Origin: Actinomyces sp. oral taxon 897
GTDB taxonomy: Bacteria > Actinomycetota > Actinomycetes > Actinomycetales > Actinomycetaceae
Length of the DNA stretch: 64,000 bases
NCBI RefSeq assembly: GCF_002999235.1
Contig: NZ_CP027236.1
Span: forward strand, 1,550,001-1,614,000
Direction: 5' to 3'
This document shows positions 8,181-16,888 of this stretch, in pieces. The translations under genes were made by a program, and so were the position numbers. Below the pieces are notes generated by a model. It was not told where the DNA came from. It did not search any database and was given only the letters and a program-made list of their open reading frames with translations. How positions within the stretch are numbered: the first letter of the stretch is position 1; each line of letters starts with the position of its first letter.

Positions 8181-8245
8181 CAGGAGTCACCTCGTCACGC
8201 AGGGCGTCGGACAGGGGGCGCCGCCAGCGCCGACAGGCCCAGGGC

Positions 8246-9043
8246 TCAGAGCACCGTCACGGCGTAGGTCCCGTCGAACTGCTGGGGCAGGATGTCGTGC
8301 TTGCGGCCGGCCGTGGTGGTGGCGTTCTGCCACTTGCTCATGTCCGTGTACGGGGCCACCACGCCGTCGGTGGTCCACCGGATGACGGGCCAGCGCCGCC
8401 CGATGTTGGAGGAGGTGTGGTAGACGTGGCTGCTCACGTACCTCTCAAGATCCGGGTCGTCCGTCTTCATGTCCGTACGGCGCTCGGCCACGGTCATGTC
8501 CAGCAGCTTGTAGTACTGCGAGTCCGGCCCGGGCGTGTCGGTGGCGTAGAAGTAGATGGAGAGCATGGACCCGCCGACCAGGTAGCCGTCGGCGTCCTTG
8601 GAGTCCGACTTCCAGGAGGCGTAGATGTCGCAGCCGCCCACCTGCGTGACGTCGGTGGCGGCCTCGACCTTGACGACCCAGTTCATGGGCGTCTCCTCGA
8701 CCCAGACGGGGGCCTTCCACTGGCTGCTGACCGTCAGGACAGGCTTGGTGGTGTTCTCCTTGTTCGACTTAAAGCGCCAGTACAGGACCGTCCCCGCGGG
8801 GATGACGCCGCCGTCGACCGTGGCCGCCAGGGAGATGTCGAGCTTCTGGTAGTCGTCGTTCCCGTCGTAGTAGGTCAGGGTGCAGATGTCCCCGGTGGGT
8901 GTGGTGGACGCCGCGGCCGCGGCGGCCGGGGCGCCGATCGCGATGACGGGGACAGCCCAGGCGGCGCCCGCAACGACAGTGCGGCGCCTCAGGCCGCTGG
9001 GGACGTCAGAGCCGCTAGAGGAGACAGCGGGAGACATGGGCAA
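8246..9043 (-). CDS. Tat-exported protein of unknown function
   Basis: 265 residues. The N-terminus has a twin-arginine signal (GLRRRTVVAGAAWAVPVIA, then an Ala-rich cleavage region), so it should be exported folded by Tat. The mature part, about 215 residues, has many beta-prone stretches (ICTLTYYDGNDDYQKLDIS, GTVLYWRFKSNKENTTKP, MLSIYFYATDTPGP, HDILPQQFDGTYAVTVL) and only two cysteines. It resembles Ig-like exported orphans with the RRRTVVAGAAWAVPVI signal seen in Actinomycetaceae and relatives; I recognise no domain. It has its own promoter region (9044-9237) and no operon partner. A second in-frame ATG two codons in is equally plausible. Confidence 0.8.
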   Translation of the reverse strand: MPMSPAVSSSGSDVPSGLRRRTVVAGAAWAVPVIAIGAPAAAAAASTTPTGDICTLTYYDGNDDYQKLDISLAATVDGGVIPAGTVLYWRFKSNKENTTKPVLTVSSQWKAPVWVEETPMNWVVKVEAATDVTQVGGCDIYASWKSDSKDADGYLVGGSMLSIYFYATDTPGPDSQYYKLLDMTVAERRTDMKTDDPDLERYVSSHVYHTSSNIGRRWPVIRWTTDGVVAPYTDMSKWQNATTTAGRKHDILPQQFDGTYAVTVL

Positions 9044-9237
9044 GGACCTCCACAGGTCGCAGACTTAAGGTTCAGGACCCCCTGGGGCGGAGTCGGCACA
9101 ACCGTTCCCGCCTCGCAGAGACTGTTCTCCAGTGTCTCACAGGGACTTCTGAAAAATCCCCGGTTGTTACGCCTTTGTGATGGATACCTCGCCCGCCGTC
9201 GAGGTCCGAAAACCTTTCTCACCAGCGCTTTTACCTC

Positions 9238-9251
9238 ATGACACCTGTCAT
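9238..9251. promoter_or_regulatory. Perfect 6-bp dyad upstream of an ABC transporter operon
   Basis: ATGACA-CC-TGTCAT, 60 bp before the ABC ATPase start codon, in the only AT-rich stretch between the divergent exported-protein gene and this operon. A further GTGACAACG follows at 9261. Candidate operator, possibly for the operon's own response regulator; from symmetry and position only. Confidence 0.4.
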
Positions 9252-9310
9252 ATCACGCCCGTGACAACGCTCAGTACCGCTGCCGCCCCGGACGGCGGAA
9301 CCTGGTACCC

Positions 9311-10317
9311 ATGAGCACGCCCGCCCCCTCAACCAGCACCGTACCCACCGCCTCACCCGGCACCCCCCGCAGCACCACCTCACACGCCTTCTCCACCCCC
9401 GCCATCGCCCTGTCAGACCTGAGGAAGACCTTCGGCGCCGTGCAGGCGGTGAACGGCCTGGACCTGAGCGTCGGCCCCGGTGAGGTGGTCGCCTTCCTGG
9501 GTCCCAACGGCGCGGGCAAGTCCACCACCCTGGACATGGTCCTGGGCCTGACCCAGCCCACCAGCGGCACCGTGCGCGTCCTGGGCTCGACCCCCGGCGG
9601 GCCGTGGCCCAGGGCCGCATCGGCGCCGTCCTCCAGGACGGGGGCCTGACGGACAACTTCACCGTGGCCGAGACCCTGCGCGCCACGGCCTCCATGCAGT
9701 CCCACCGCGGGGACCTGGGCGACCTGGTACGGCAGACCGACCTGGCCGGTATCCTGCGGCGCCAGGTCGAGCGCTGCTCGGGAGGGGAACGCCAGCGCCT
9801 GCGCCTGGCCCTGGCCCTCATGACCGCCCCCGCCCTGCTCGTCCTGGACGAGCCCACCGCCGGCATGGACGTGACCAGCCGGATCGCCTTCTGGGACACC
9901 ATGCGCTCCCAGTCCCACTCCGGACGCACCATCGTCTTCGCCACCCACTACCTGGAGGAGGCGGCCTCCTTCGCCGACCGGATCGTCATTATCGCCTCGG
10001 GGCGCCTGGTCGCCGACGGCTCCGTGGACCAGATCCGCGCCATGGGCGAGGGCGCCCTGGTGACCGCCTCCTGGCCCGGCCTGACCCCCCAGGACCTGGA
10101 CCGGGCCTGGGCGGCCGCCGCCGAGCGCGTCCCGGTGCTGGCCGCCTCGCTGCTGAGCCGGACGGTGCGCGGGGAGCACCTGGAGATCCGCACCACCGCG
10201 CCCGACGACGTCGCCCGCTGGCTGCTGACCGCCACGCCCGCCGAGAACCTGGGGGTCAGCGCCACCAGCCTCGACGACGTGTTCACCGCCCTGACCACCA
10301 CGCCCGCCAGGGCCTGA
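9311..10317 (+). pseudogene. ABC transporter ATPase gene interrupted by a frameshift near 9600
   Basis: The first frame (9311-9649) gives the N-terminal third with Walker [11 protein letters not shown], then loses homology after VLGSTPGG. The second frame (open from 9604) continues at once with [19 protein letters not shown], signature CSGGERQRLRLALAL, Walker B LLVLDEPTAGMD and H-loop FATHYLEEA, to a normal end. Adding one G to the GGG at 9599-9601 restores one continuous protein of about 335 residues. Together they form a normal drug-exporter type ATPase. The break is a recent null mutation, a sequencing error in a G-run, or a frameshift site. The downstream permease and two-component genes are intact, which favours an error or very recent loss. 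Confidence 0.85.
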
Positions 10318-10358
10318 GCCCACCCCACCCGGCAACGATTCTCGAGAGAAGCACCCCC

Positions 10359-11171
10359 ATGACCACCGCCACCACCACGCCCCGCCTGCGCCCGGCCCGC
10401 CCCGCCCTGAGCTACCTCGCCATTGACGTGCGCCGCACCGTGCTGAACCCCGCCAACCTGTTCTTCGTCGTCCTCTTCCCTCTGGCCATGTACCTCCTCT
10501 TCGGGGCCATACAGTCCTACGCGGACACGGACGTCAACGAGCACGGCAACGTCGCCGCCTCGGTCATGCTGGCCATGGCCTCCTACTCCGCCTGCCTGGG
10601 ATCCACCTCCTCCACCTCCGCCACCGCCGTGGAGCTCTCCGGGGGCTGGGGCCGTCAGATGGCCCTGACCCGCTCGGGCCTGCGCGGCTACTGGGGCGTC
10701 AAGCTGGCCACGGCCAGCTTCAACGCCCTCATCCCCATCGCGGTGGTCATGGTCGCCGGGGCGTTCACCGCCGTCCGGCTCGACGCACAGGGCTGGGTCC
10801 TGGGCCTGCTGCTGTCCCTGCTGGGCACAGTTCCCTTCGCCCTGTGGGGCCTGGCCATGGGCTCCCTGCTGCCGCCCCAGAGCGCGGTGGGCATCGCCAC
10901 CTCCCTGGTGACGCTCTTCGGGTTCCTGGGCAACGCCTTTATGCCCCTGAGCGGGACCCTGCTGGCGGTCGGACGCCTCACCCCCATGTACGGGGCGAGC
11001 GCCCTGGCCCGCTGGCCCCTGACCCAGGGCACCACCTACACCTACTCCGGCGGCGACACCCACGCCACCCAGGAGCGCCTGTGGGTGGTGGTGGCTAACC
11101 TGGTGGTGTGGACCCTGGTATTTGCCGCCCTGGTGGTGGCAGCCCGACGTCGTTCCACCCGTCGGGCGTGA
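10359..11171 (+). CDS. ABC-2 type permease
   Basis: 270 residues with six hydrophobic segments: NLFFVVLFPLAMYLLFGAI, SVMLAMASYSACLG, ALIPIAVVMVAGAFTAV, LGLLLSLLGTVPFALWGLA, GIATSLVTLFGFLGNAFMPL and LVVWTLVFAALVVAA. The order and the FMPLSG motif before the last extracellular stretch fit ABC-2 permeases of drug or lipid exporters. It follows the frameshifted ATPase by 41 bp, preceded by GAGAGAAG as ribosome-binding site, and overlaps the next gene by GTGA. Substrate unknown. If the ATPase is really dead, this permease has no energy source encoded here. Confidence 0.87.
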   Translation: MTTATTTPRLRPARPALSYLAIDVRRTVLNPANLFFVVLFPLAMYLLFGAIQSYADTDVNEHGNVAASVMLAMASYSACLGSTSSTSATAVELSGGWGRQMALTRSGLRGYWGVKLATASFNALIPIAVVMVAGAFTAVRLDAQGWVLGLLLSLLGTVPFALWGLAMGSLLPPQSAVGIATSLVTLFGFLGNAFMPLSGTLLAVGRLTPMYGASALARWPLTQGTTYTYSGGDTHATQERLWVVVANLVVWTLVFAALVVAARRRSTRRA

Positions 11172-12310
11172 GCACCCGCCTCGTGGACCCGCGCAGCCAC
11201 GCGGCCCTCACCCCGGGGCCGTGGTGGCGGCGGGTCGAGTGGTCCAGCACCCTGTGGATCCTCTTCCTGCTGGTCCCCTTCAGCATCGTGGTACTGGCCG
11301 ACGGGCTGTCGGCCCCCCGCAGGGCGTGCGGGCTGGTCGGCGTCACCAGCTTCGCCGCGGTCTACGCCTGGACCGTCTCCACCTCACCGCCCTGGCACTC
11401 GGTACCCCCTGACGCCAGCCTGTCCGAGCAGCTGTCGCCGCTCCTGCCCGGACTGGTCCCCATGGCCCTGACGACCGCCCTGTCCCTCCCGGGACTGGGC
11501 TGGGCCACGGGCTACTACCTGCCGTTCCTGTACGCCTTCATCCTGTTCACCACGCCGGCGCGTACCGGCCTGCCGGTCGTCGTGGCCGCCAACGCCTGCG
11601 CGCTCTGGGCCGCCCTCATGCTCACCCCCACCGCCGAGGCCATGTGGACCATCCTGGGCAGCGCCTGCGCCACCCCCACGATCATCTTCGCCAGGATAGG
11701 CGACGAGCGCAGCCGCCGACGCCTGGCCGCGGAGGAGGAGCTCAACGTGGTGCGCCAGCGCGAGAGGATCGGCCGGGACGTGCACGACATCCTGGGCCAC
11801 TCCCTGACGGTGCTGACCCTCAAGGCCCAGGTGGCCCGTCGGCTCGTGGGGCGGGACCCGGAGGCGGCCGTCCGCGAGCTCGACGAGATCATCTCCCTGG
11901 CCCGCTCCTCCCTGGCCGACGTGCGCGCCACCGTCACCCGCCTGCGCACCCCGGACCTGGCCAGCCAGGTCGAGGCCTCCCGCACGGCCCTGCGGGCCGC
12001 AGGGGTCACCGTGTCCCTGGAGGGCGACCCCCAGGCGGTCCCCTCCGGACAGCGCGACACCCTGGCCTGGGCGCTGCGGGAGGCCACCACCAACGTGGTG
12101 CGCCACGCCGGGGCCGGGCACGTGCGGATCACCCTGGCGCCGGGGCTGCTGCGGGTGGCCGACGACGGCGTCGGCCTGGGCGGGGCGGTCCCCGGCAACG
12201 GCCTGAGCGGCCTGCGCCAGCGCGTCGAGGCGGTCGAGGGTTCCCTGAGCGTGACCAGCCCCGACCCGGGCACCGGACGTGGCACCCTGGTGGAGGTGAG
12301 ACTGCTCTGA
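11168..12310 (+). CDS. DesK-type sensor histidine kinase
   Basis: 380 residues from the GTG that overlaps the permease stop. About five membrane segments fill residues 25-160. A coiled linker (RSRRRLAAEEELNVVRQRERI) leads to the HisKA_3 box GRDVHDILGHSLTVLTLKAQ with phospho-acceptor His206. The HATPase domain shows WALREATTNVVRHAGAGHV and VADDGVGLGG, then GNGLSGLRQRVEAVEG. With no large extracellular domain, it probably senses the membrane or the transporter itself. The ABC-HK-RR order is the usual arrangement in which the response regulator controls the exporter genes. Confidence 0.92.
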   Translation: MSTRLVDPRSHAALTPGPWWRRVEWSSTLWILFLLVPFSIVVLADGLSAPRRACGLVGVTSFAAVYAWTVSTSPPWHSVPPDASLSEQLSPLLPGLVPMALTTALSLPGLGWATGYYLPFLYAFILFTTPARTGLPVVVAANACALWAALMLTPTAEAMWTILGSACATPTIIFARIGDERSRRRLAAEEELNVVRQRERIGRDVHDILGHSLTVLTLKAQVARRLVGRDPEAAVRELDEIISLARSSLADVRATVTRLRTPDLASQVEASRTALRAAGVTVSLEGDPQAVPSGQRDTLAWALREATTNVVRHAGAGHVRITLAPGLLRVADDGVGLGGAVPGNGLSGLRQRVEAVEGSLSVTSPDPGTGRGTLVEVRLL

Positions 12311-12599
12311 GGCGCCGGCGTCCCCCGGCCGGCTGGACGCCCGCCCGCACAGGCCGGGCCCCGGCCAGCTGGCACCGTCCTGGCCAGCCGGACGCCCCGG
12401 TCCCAGCCAGACACCTCGGTCAGCCGGACGCCCGCCCCGGCCAGCCAGCCAATAGCCCTGCCCCGCCTGCACAGACCGAGCCGACACGCACCGCCTCGCC
12501 TGCCCCGGACGCCCGCCCGCACAGGCCGGGCCCGGCCGCCAGCGTCAGCCGGTCCTCACGGCGGACACCCCTGCCCGCACAGACCGAACGGAGCCCGTC
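12311..12599. repeat. Spacer with long direct repeats
   Basis: A 27-bp sequence starting GGACGCCCGCCCGCACAGG and ending CCGGGCCC occurs exactly at 12335-12361 and 12507-12533. Shorter pieces (CCAGCCGGACGCC, CCCGCACAGACCGA) recur around them. The spacer separates a kinase from its response regulator, which normally overlap. Only the last 15 bases look functional, with GGAG as ribosome-binding site. Confidence 0.7.
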
Positions 12600-13262
12600 A
12601 TGACCCCACCACCAGCTGCGAACCCGACCACGGCGCCCGGCAGCGCCCCGCAGGCCCCCATCCGCCTGCTCATCGCCGACGACCAGGCCCTGGTACGAGG
12701 CGCCCTGGCCACGCTCCTGGACCTGGAGGACGACCTGGAGGTGGTGGCCCAGGTGGGCAGCGGGGACGAGGTGGTGGCAGCGGTACGGGCCCACGACGTG
12801 GACGTGGCCCTCCTGGACATTGACATGCCCGGCAAGGACGGGCTCACCACCACCGCGGAGCTCAGCGCCGCGAACCTGGGCTGCCGGGTCCTCATTGTCA
12901 CCACCTTCGGGCGGCCCGGCTACCTCTCGCGCGCCGTGGAGGCCGGGGCCAGCGGGTTCCTGGTCAAGGACACCCCGCCCGAGGAGCTGGCCGAGGCCAT
13001 CCGCCGCATCCACGCCGGGGGGCGCGTCATCGACCCCACCCTGGCCCAGGAGCTGGTGATCCTGGGGCCCGACCCGCTGTCCGCACGCGAGAAGGACGTC
13101 CTGCGCCTGGCCGGGAGAGGAGCGGACGCCCGCACCATCGCCGCCACGCTGTTCCTGGGGGAGGGGACCGTGCGCAACTACCTCTCCAGCGCGATCGCCA
13201 AGACCCAGGCCCGCAACCGTACCGAGGCGGCCCGTACCGCCGAGACCAACGGCTGGCTGTGA
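12600..13262 (+). CDS. NarL/DesR-type response regulator
   Basis: 220 residues after a low-complexity start of about 20. The receiver domain shows LLIADDQALVRGALATLL, phospho-acceptor Asp73 in ALLDIDMPG, the Thr in VTTFGRPGYLSRAVEAGA and the Lys in GFLVKDTPPEEL. The C-terminus is a LuxR-type helix-turn-helix (LSAREKDVLRLAGRGADA, TIAATLFLGEGTVRNYLSSA). It is the partner of the upstream DesK-type kinase and probably activates the adjacent ABC exporter operon. A dyad at 9238 is one candidate site. Confidence 0.93.
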   Translation: MTPPPAANPTTAPGSAPQAPIRLLIADDQALVRGALATLLDLEDDLEVVAQVGSGDEVVAAVRAHDVDVALLDIDMPGKDGLTTTAELSAANLGCRVLIVTTFGRPGYLSRAVEAGASGFLVKDTPPEELAEAIRRIHAGGRVIDPTLAQELVILGPDPLSAREKDVLRLAGRGADARTIAATLFLGEGTVRNYLSSAIAKTQARNRTEAARTAETNGWL

Positions 13263-13523
13263 GGCCGCCTCCCCGGCGACCGGCGCACCGGTGCCGGGGG
13301 TGGAAAACCATCACGGTCGGGTGCACTAATACACCGGTCCACAAGGCCCGGCACCGTGCCAGGAGCACAGGCAACCGGTCAGCCTTACCTTAAAGTCTAA
13401 GAACTCGTAACCGTCTGCGTTTGCCCGCCCCTCAGGCCACGCGAGAGGATACCAGTGCTGAGAACCGAGGCACCGCCCGCCATCGGCCCCTCACACACGT
13501 CCACCACTCAAGGAGCCTGACGC
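13263..13523. other. Promoter region of tkt
   Basis: The GC-rich start turns AT-richer at 13383-13415 (CTTACCTTAAAGTCTAAGAA), a plausible promoter for the monocistronic tkt gene. AAGGAG at 13510 is the ribosome-binding site. I could not fix a convincing -35/-10 pair. Confidence 0.45.
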
Positions 13524-15620
13524 ATGACCACCGAGCAGTTTGCGCTCACTGAAAACGACGACCAGGCGATCGCCGTCGCCAGGGCCCTGTCCGCTGACGC
13601 CGTCGAGAGGGCCGGTTCAGGTCATCCAGGGACAGCGATCGCCTTGGCCGGCGTGGCCTACCTCCTCTACCAGTACGAGATGCGCCACGACCCGGCCGAC
13701 CCGCAGTGGCTGGGGCGTGACCGGTTCGTGCTCTCGGCCGGTCACGCCTCCTTGTTCATGTACACGCAGATGGTGCTCTCCGGCTACGGCCTGGAGGTCA
13801 GCGATCTGCGGGCCCTGCGCACGCTGGGCTCCCTGACCCCGGGCCACCCCGAGCGCGGGGTCACCCCGGGCGTGGAGACCACCACCGGGCCGCTGGGGGC
13901 CGGGCTGTCTAACGCGGTGGGCATGGCCATGGCCGCACGCCGTGAGCACGGTGTCCTGGACCCCGACGCCGCCCCGGGGGAGTCGGTGTTCGACCACTAC
14001 GTCTACACGCTCGTAGGCGACGGCTGCCTCCAGGAGGGGGTCACCGCCGAGGCCGCCTCCCTGGCCGGCACCCAGGAGCTGGGCAGCCTCATTGCCATCT
14101 ACGACGACAACGACATCTCCATCGAGGGCAGCACCGACACCTCCTTCACCGAGGACGTCAGCGCGCGCTTCGAGGCCTACGGGTGGCACGTGGTCGACGT
14201 GGACTGGCGGGCCGGGGGCACCTACCACGAGGACTACCAGGCCCTCCACGCCGCCCTGGCGGCCGCCCGGGCCGAGACCACCCGCCCCTCCCTCATCCGC
14301 CTGCACACCATTATCGCCTGGCCCTGCCCCACCCTGAAGGGCTCGGAGGCCACCCACGGCGCCAAGCTCGGTGCCGCCGAGGTGGCCGGCCTCAAGGAGG
14401 TCCTGGGCCTGGACCCCGCCGAGAGCTTCTTCGTGCCCGACGGGCTGCTGGAGCGCACCCGCGCCCACGCCGCGGCCCGCGCCGCCGCGGCCCGCGCCGA
14501 CTGGGACGCGCGCTTCGCCACCTGGCAAGCCGCCTTCCCCGAGCGGGCCGCCCTCCTTGAGCGGCTGCGCGCCCAGGCCCTGCCCGAGGGCTGGTCCGAC
14601 GTCCTGCCCGCCTGGGACCTGGACCAGTCGGTGGCCACCCGGACCGCCTCAGGCCGGGTCCTGGACGCCCTGGCACCGGTCCTGCCCGAGCTGTGGGGCG
14701 GCTCAGCCGACCTGGGCGCCTCCAACCACACCACCATGGCCGGCGAGCCCTCCTTCCTGCCCGCATCCCTGGCCCAGGGCAAGGGCGACGGCCCCTACGG
14801 GCGCACCCTCCACTTCGGGGTGCGCGAGCACGCCATGGGGTCGATCGTCAACGGGATCGCCCTGGACGGCCTGACCCGCCCCTACTGCGGGACCTTCATG
14901 GTGTTCGTGGACTACATGCGCCCGGCGGTGCGCCTGGCCGCGCTCATGGGGGTGGGTTCCGTGTTCGTGCTCACCCACGACTCCATTGGGGTGGGCGAGG
15001 ACGGCCCCACCCACCAGCCCGTGGAGCACCTGGCCTCCCTGCGCGCCATCCCCGGCCTGGCCGTGGTGCGGCCCGCTGACGCCAACGAGACGGTGGCGGC
15101 CTGGAGGCGGATCCTGGAGCACCCCCGGGAGCCCGTCGCCCTGGCGCTGTCGCGCCAGAACCTGCCCGTGGTCTCCGCCGCCGCCCAGGCCCGCCAGGGC
15201 GTGGGCCGGGGCGCCTACGTCCTGGCCGAGGCGGTCACCCTCTCCGGCGCCGTGACGCCCCCCGCCGTCGTCCTCGTCGCCACCGGCAGCGAGGTGGCCG
15301 TGGCCCTGGAGGCGCGCAACCGCCTCCAGGAGACCGGCACCCCCACCCGCGTGGTCTCCGCCCCCTGCCTGGAGTGGTTCCGCGCCCAGGACGCCGACTA
15401 CCAGGACCAGGTCCTGCCGCCTCAGGTCGTGACCGTCTCAGTGGAGGCCGGTATCGCCCAGGGCTGGCGGGAGGTCGTGCGGGACTCGGGGGACATTGTC
15501 TCCCTGGACCACTACGGCTCCTCCGCCGCCGGTGCCGTCCTGTTCAAGGAGTACGGCTTCACCGGGGAGAACGTGGCCCGGGTGGCGGCCCGCGCCCTGG
15601 CCCGCGCGGGCCGGGCCTGA
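13524..15620 (+). CDS. tkt: Transketolase
   Basis: 698 residues, full length. The thiamine-diphosphate domain has SGHPGTAIALAGVAYLLY, the metal motif GDGCLQEGVTAEAASLAG ending IYDDNDISIEG, and TTGPLGAGLSNAVGMA. The pyrimidine domain has FGVREHAMGSIVNGIALDG and THDSIGVGEDGPTHQPVEHLASLR, and the C-terminal domain has ATGSEVAVAL and VSVEAGIAQGW. It moves two-carbon ketol groups between sugar phosphates in the pentose phosphate pathway. In many Actinobacteria tkt is followed by tal and the zwf genes; here it stands alone. Confidence 0.97.
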   Translation: MTTEQFALTENDDQAIAVARALSADAVERAGSGHPGTAIALAGVAYLLYQYEMRHDPADPQWLGRDRFVLSAGHASLFMYTQMVLSGYGLEVSDLRALRTLGSLTPGHPERGVTPGVETTTGPLGAGLSNAVGMAMAARREHGVLDPDAAPGESVFDHYVYTLVGDGCLQEGVTAEAASLAGTQELGSLIAIYDDNDISIEGSTDTSFTEDVSARFEAYGWHVVDVDWRAGGTYHEDYQALHAALAAARAETTRPSLIRLHTIIAWPCPTLKGSEATHGAKLGAAEVAGLKEVLGLDPAESFFVPDGLLERTRAHAAARAAAARADWDARFATWQAAFPERAALLERLRAQALPEGWSDVLPAWDLDQSVATRTASGRVLDALAPVLPELWGGSADLGASNHTTMAGEPSFLPASLAQGKGDGPYGRTLHFGVREHAMGSIVNGIALDGLTRPYCGTFMVFVDYMRPAVRLAALMGVGSVFVLTHDSIGVGEDGPTHQPVEHLASLRAIPGLAVVRPADANETVAAWRRILEHPREPVALALSRQNLPVVSAAAQARQGVGRGAYVLAEAVTLSGAVTPPAVVLVATGSEVAVALEARNRLQETGTPTRVVSAPCLEWFRAQDADYQDQVLPPQVVTVSVEAGIAQGWREVVRDSGDIVSLDHYGSSAAGAVLFKEYGFTGENVARVAARALARAGRA

Positions 15621-15751
15621 GGGCGCGTGGCGCAGCATTCTGAGCCCCGGCCCCTGGCCCGTGCGGACCAGGTCTGAGGCGGCGGCCAGCAGCTCGGCGC
15701 GCTCGCGGACGCCCCTGATCCGCGCGGGCCGGGCCTAAGAGCACGTGGCGG
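15602..15751. repeat. Duplicated 3' end of tkt
   Basis: The last codons and stop region of tkt (CGCGCGGGCCGGGCCTGAG, then GGCGCGTGGCG, from 15602) recur 118 bp downstream from 15720 as CGCGCGGGCCGGGCCTAAG, then AGCACGTGGCG: 30 bp with three differences. A decayed copy of a gene end placed just after the gene. Confidence 0.65.
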
Positions 15752-15775
15752 GGCCGCCGGGGACCGGGTAGCGGT

Positions 15776-15795
15776 CCTGACCCACGGGGGTCAGG
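15776..15795. terminator. Hairpin after tkt
   Basis: CCTGACCC-ACGG-GGGTCAGG: a perfect 8-bp stem with a 4-base loop, 155 bp after the tkt stop and followed by GC-rich sequence without a T-run. The rest of 15621-16005 holds a possible promoter for the next gene and AAGG as ribosome-binding site. Confidence 0.55.
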
Positions 15796-16005
15796 GCGCG
15801 CCGTCGCCCCGATCCCCGGCGGCCTGGCCCCCGGCGGCCTCGCACCTGTGCCGCTCCACGCCTATGCCGCCCCCGTCGGCGATTACCTTGGTCACGCTCA
15901 GGTGACAACCTGCTACCTGGTGTGCATGCTTGGGCTGGTCGGAGCCAGTCCAGACGGGCGTCCGCCGTCCTCATCCACTCCTACGAGAAGCAGACAAGGC
16001 AGTAC

Positions 16006-16578
16006 ATGAGCTCGCAACCGCCCGCCTGGGGCAACTCCCCCCAGCCCGCCCCTGGTGTACCGCCCCAGGGGACTCCCGCCCCCGCAGCCAAGAAGGTCGA
16101 TGACGACGACCTCCACACGTTCCTGTACATTCCGGTCGTCATTGTCGTGGTCCTGGCGGGGGTCGGCCTGGGTATCGCCCTCTTTCTGTGGATCGGCAAC
16201 CACTCCTCGGTCCGGAGGATCCCGATCTGGCTCCTGGCGCTACCCGGGATCCTCCTGTTCGTGGTCGGCCAGAAGCTCGACAACGTCCTGGCCAGGAACT
16301 TCCCGAACCTGGTCCCCGCCAGCAAGCGGCCCCAGCCCGTCGCCCAGGCGGGACCCTACGGCGCGACGGGGACCTACGACGCCGCGGCCCCCTACGGTGC
16401 GGCAGGACCCTACGGCGCGCAGGGCACTCCCCCGCAGGCTGGTTACGGCCAGCAGGCCGTCTACGGCACGCAGGGCACGACCGCCACCGGCTACGGCCAG
16501 GCTGGCGCCTACGGCCAGACCCCCCAGACCGGGACCACGGGCTACGGCCAGCAGCCCCCCTACGGTCAGGCTGGCTGA
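16006..16578 (+). CDS. Small membrane protein with a YG-rich repeat tail
   Basis: 190 residues in three parts: a Pro/Ala-rich N-terminus (SSQPPAWGNSPQPAPGVPPQ), two membrane helices (FLYIPVVIVVVLAGVGLGIA and IWLLALPGILLFVVGQ) at about 40-90, and a low-complexity C-terminus of about 75 residues repeating PYGAxG, GYGQ and AYGQ. Such Gln/Gly/Tyr-rich tails are common in actinobacterial envelope proteins of unknown role. Both termini probably face the cytoplasm. The start is the ATG after AAGG; upstream in-frame codons look non-coding. Not in an evident operon. I do not recognise a family. Confidence 0.75.
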   Translation: MSSQPPAWGNSPQPAPGVPPQGTPAPAAKKVDDDDLHTFLYIPVVIVVVLAGVGLGIALFLWIGNHSSVRRIPIWLLALPGILLFVVGQKLDNVLARNFPNLVPASKRPQPVAQAGPYGATGTYDAAAPYGAAGPYGAQGTPPQAGYGQQAVYGTQGTTATGYGQAGAYGQTPQTGTTGYGQQPPYGQAG

Positions 16579-16758
16579 GAGACTCTCACGTCCGGGGGAC
16601 GGGGTCCTCTCCGGCCCGGTGAGGCGCCGTCGAGGCCCTCACGCCACCAGGACAGGACAGATACCTCACGCGCCGAGGCCGCCCGGGGAGCTCCTCACGC
16701 CCGCCAGGACAGGACCGTTGCGCAGACCGGACAGCCTCAGGAGCCTGCCGGGCACGCT
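16579..16758. other. Intergenic region before array A2
   Basis: Short repeats of CCAGGACAGGAC (about 16648 and 16691) and CTCACGC. Together with array A2 it separates the membrane-protein gene from radA. No coding frame and no clean hairpin. Confidence 0.45.
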
Positions 16759-16832
16759 CCGTCCTCACGAGCAACAAGTACCGTTCTCACGACAAACAAG
16801 TACCGTTCTCGCGGCGAATAAGTACCGTTCTC
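16759..16832 (-). repeat. 22-bp tandem array A2 (3 units plus closing half-unit)
   Basis: Plus-strand AAGTACCGTTCTC at 16776, 16798 and 16820, with a closing CCGTCCTC (one mismatch) at 16759. The period is exactly 22 bp. Variable parts read on the minus strand: attcgccgc, gtttgtcgt, gttgctcgt. The array begins 56 bp before the radA start codon and reads away from radA. Confidence 0.93.
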
Positions 16833-16888
16833 ACGGAAGGGCGGGGAGGGCGGGGTGGGGCGTCGGTCCTCCGTGAGATGGTGGGCCC

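Larger units (their letters stand above)
7826..8245. other. Convergent intergenic region with short duplications and two large hairpins
   Basis: Lies between the plus-strand permease and the minus-strand exported protein. CGGCAGTGCGGGCCC occurs twice (about 7878 and 7938), and related CGGCGTCGG pieces recur. The 3' half holds two long perfect or near-perfect stems, annotated separately. No coding frame is supported. Confidence 0.6.
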
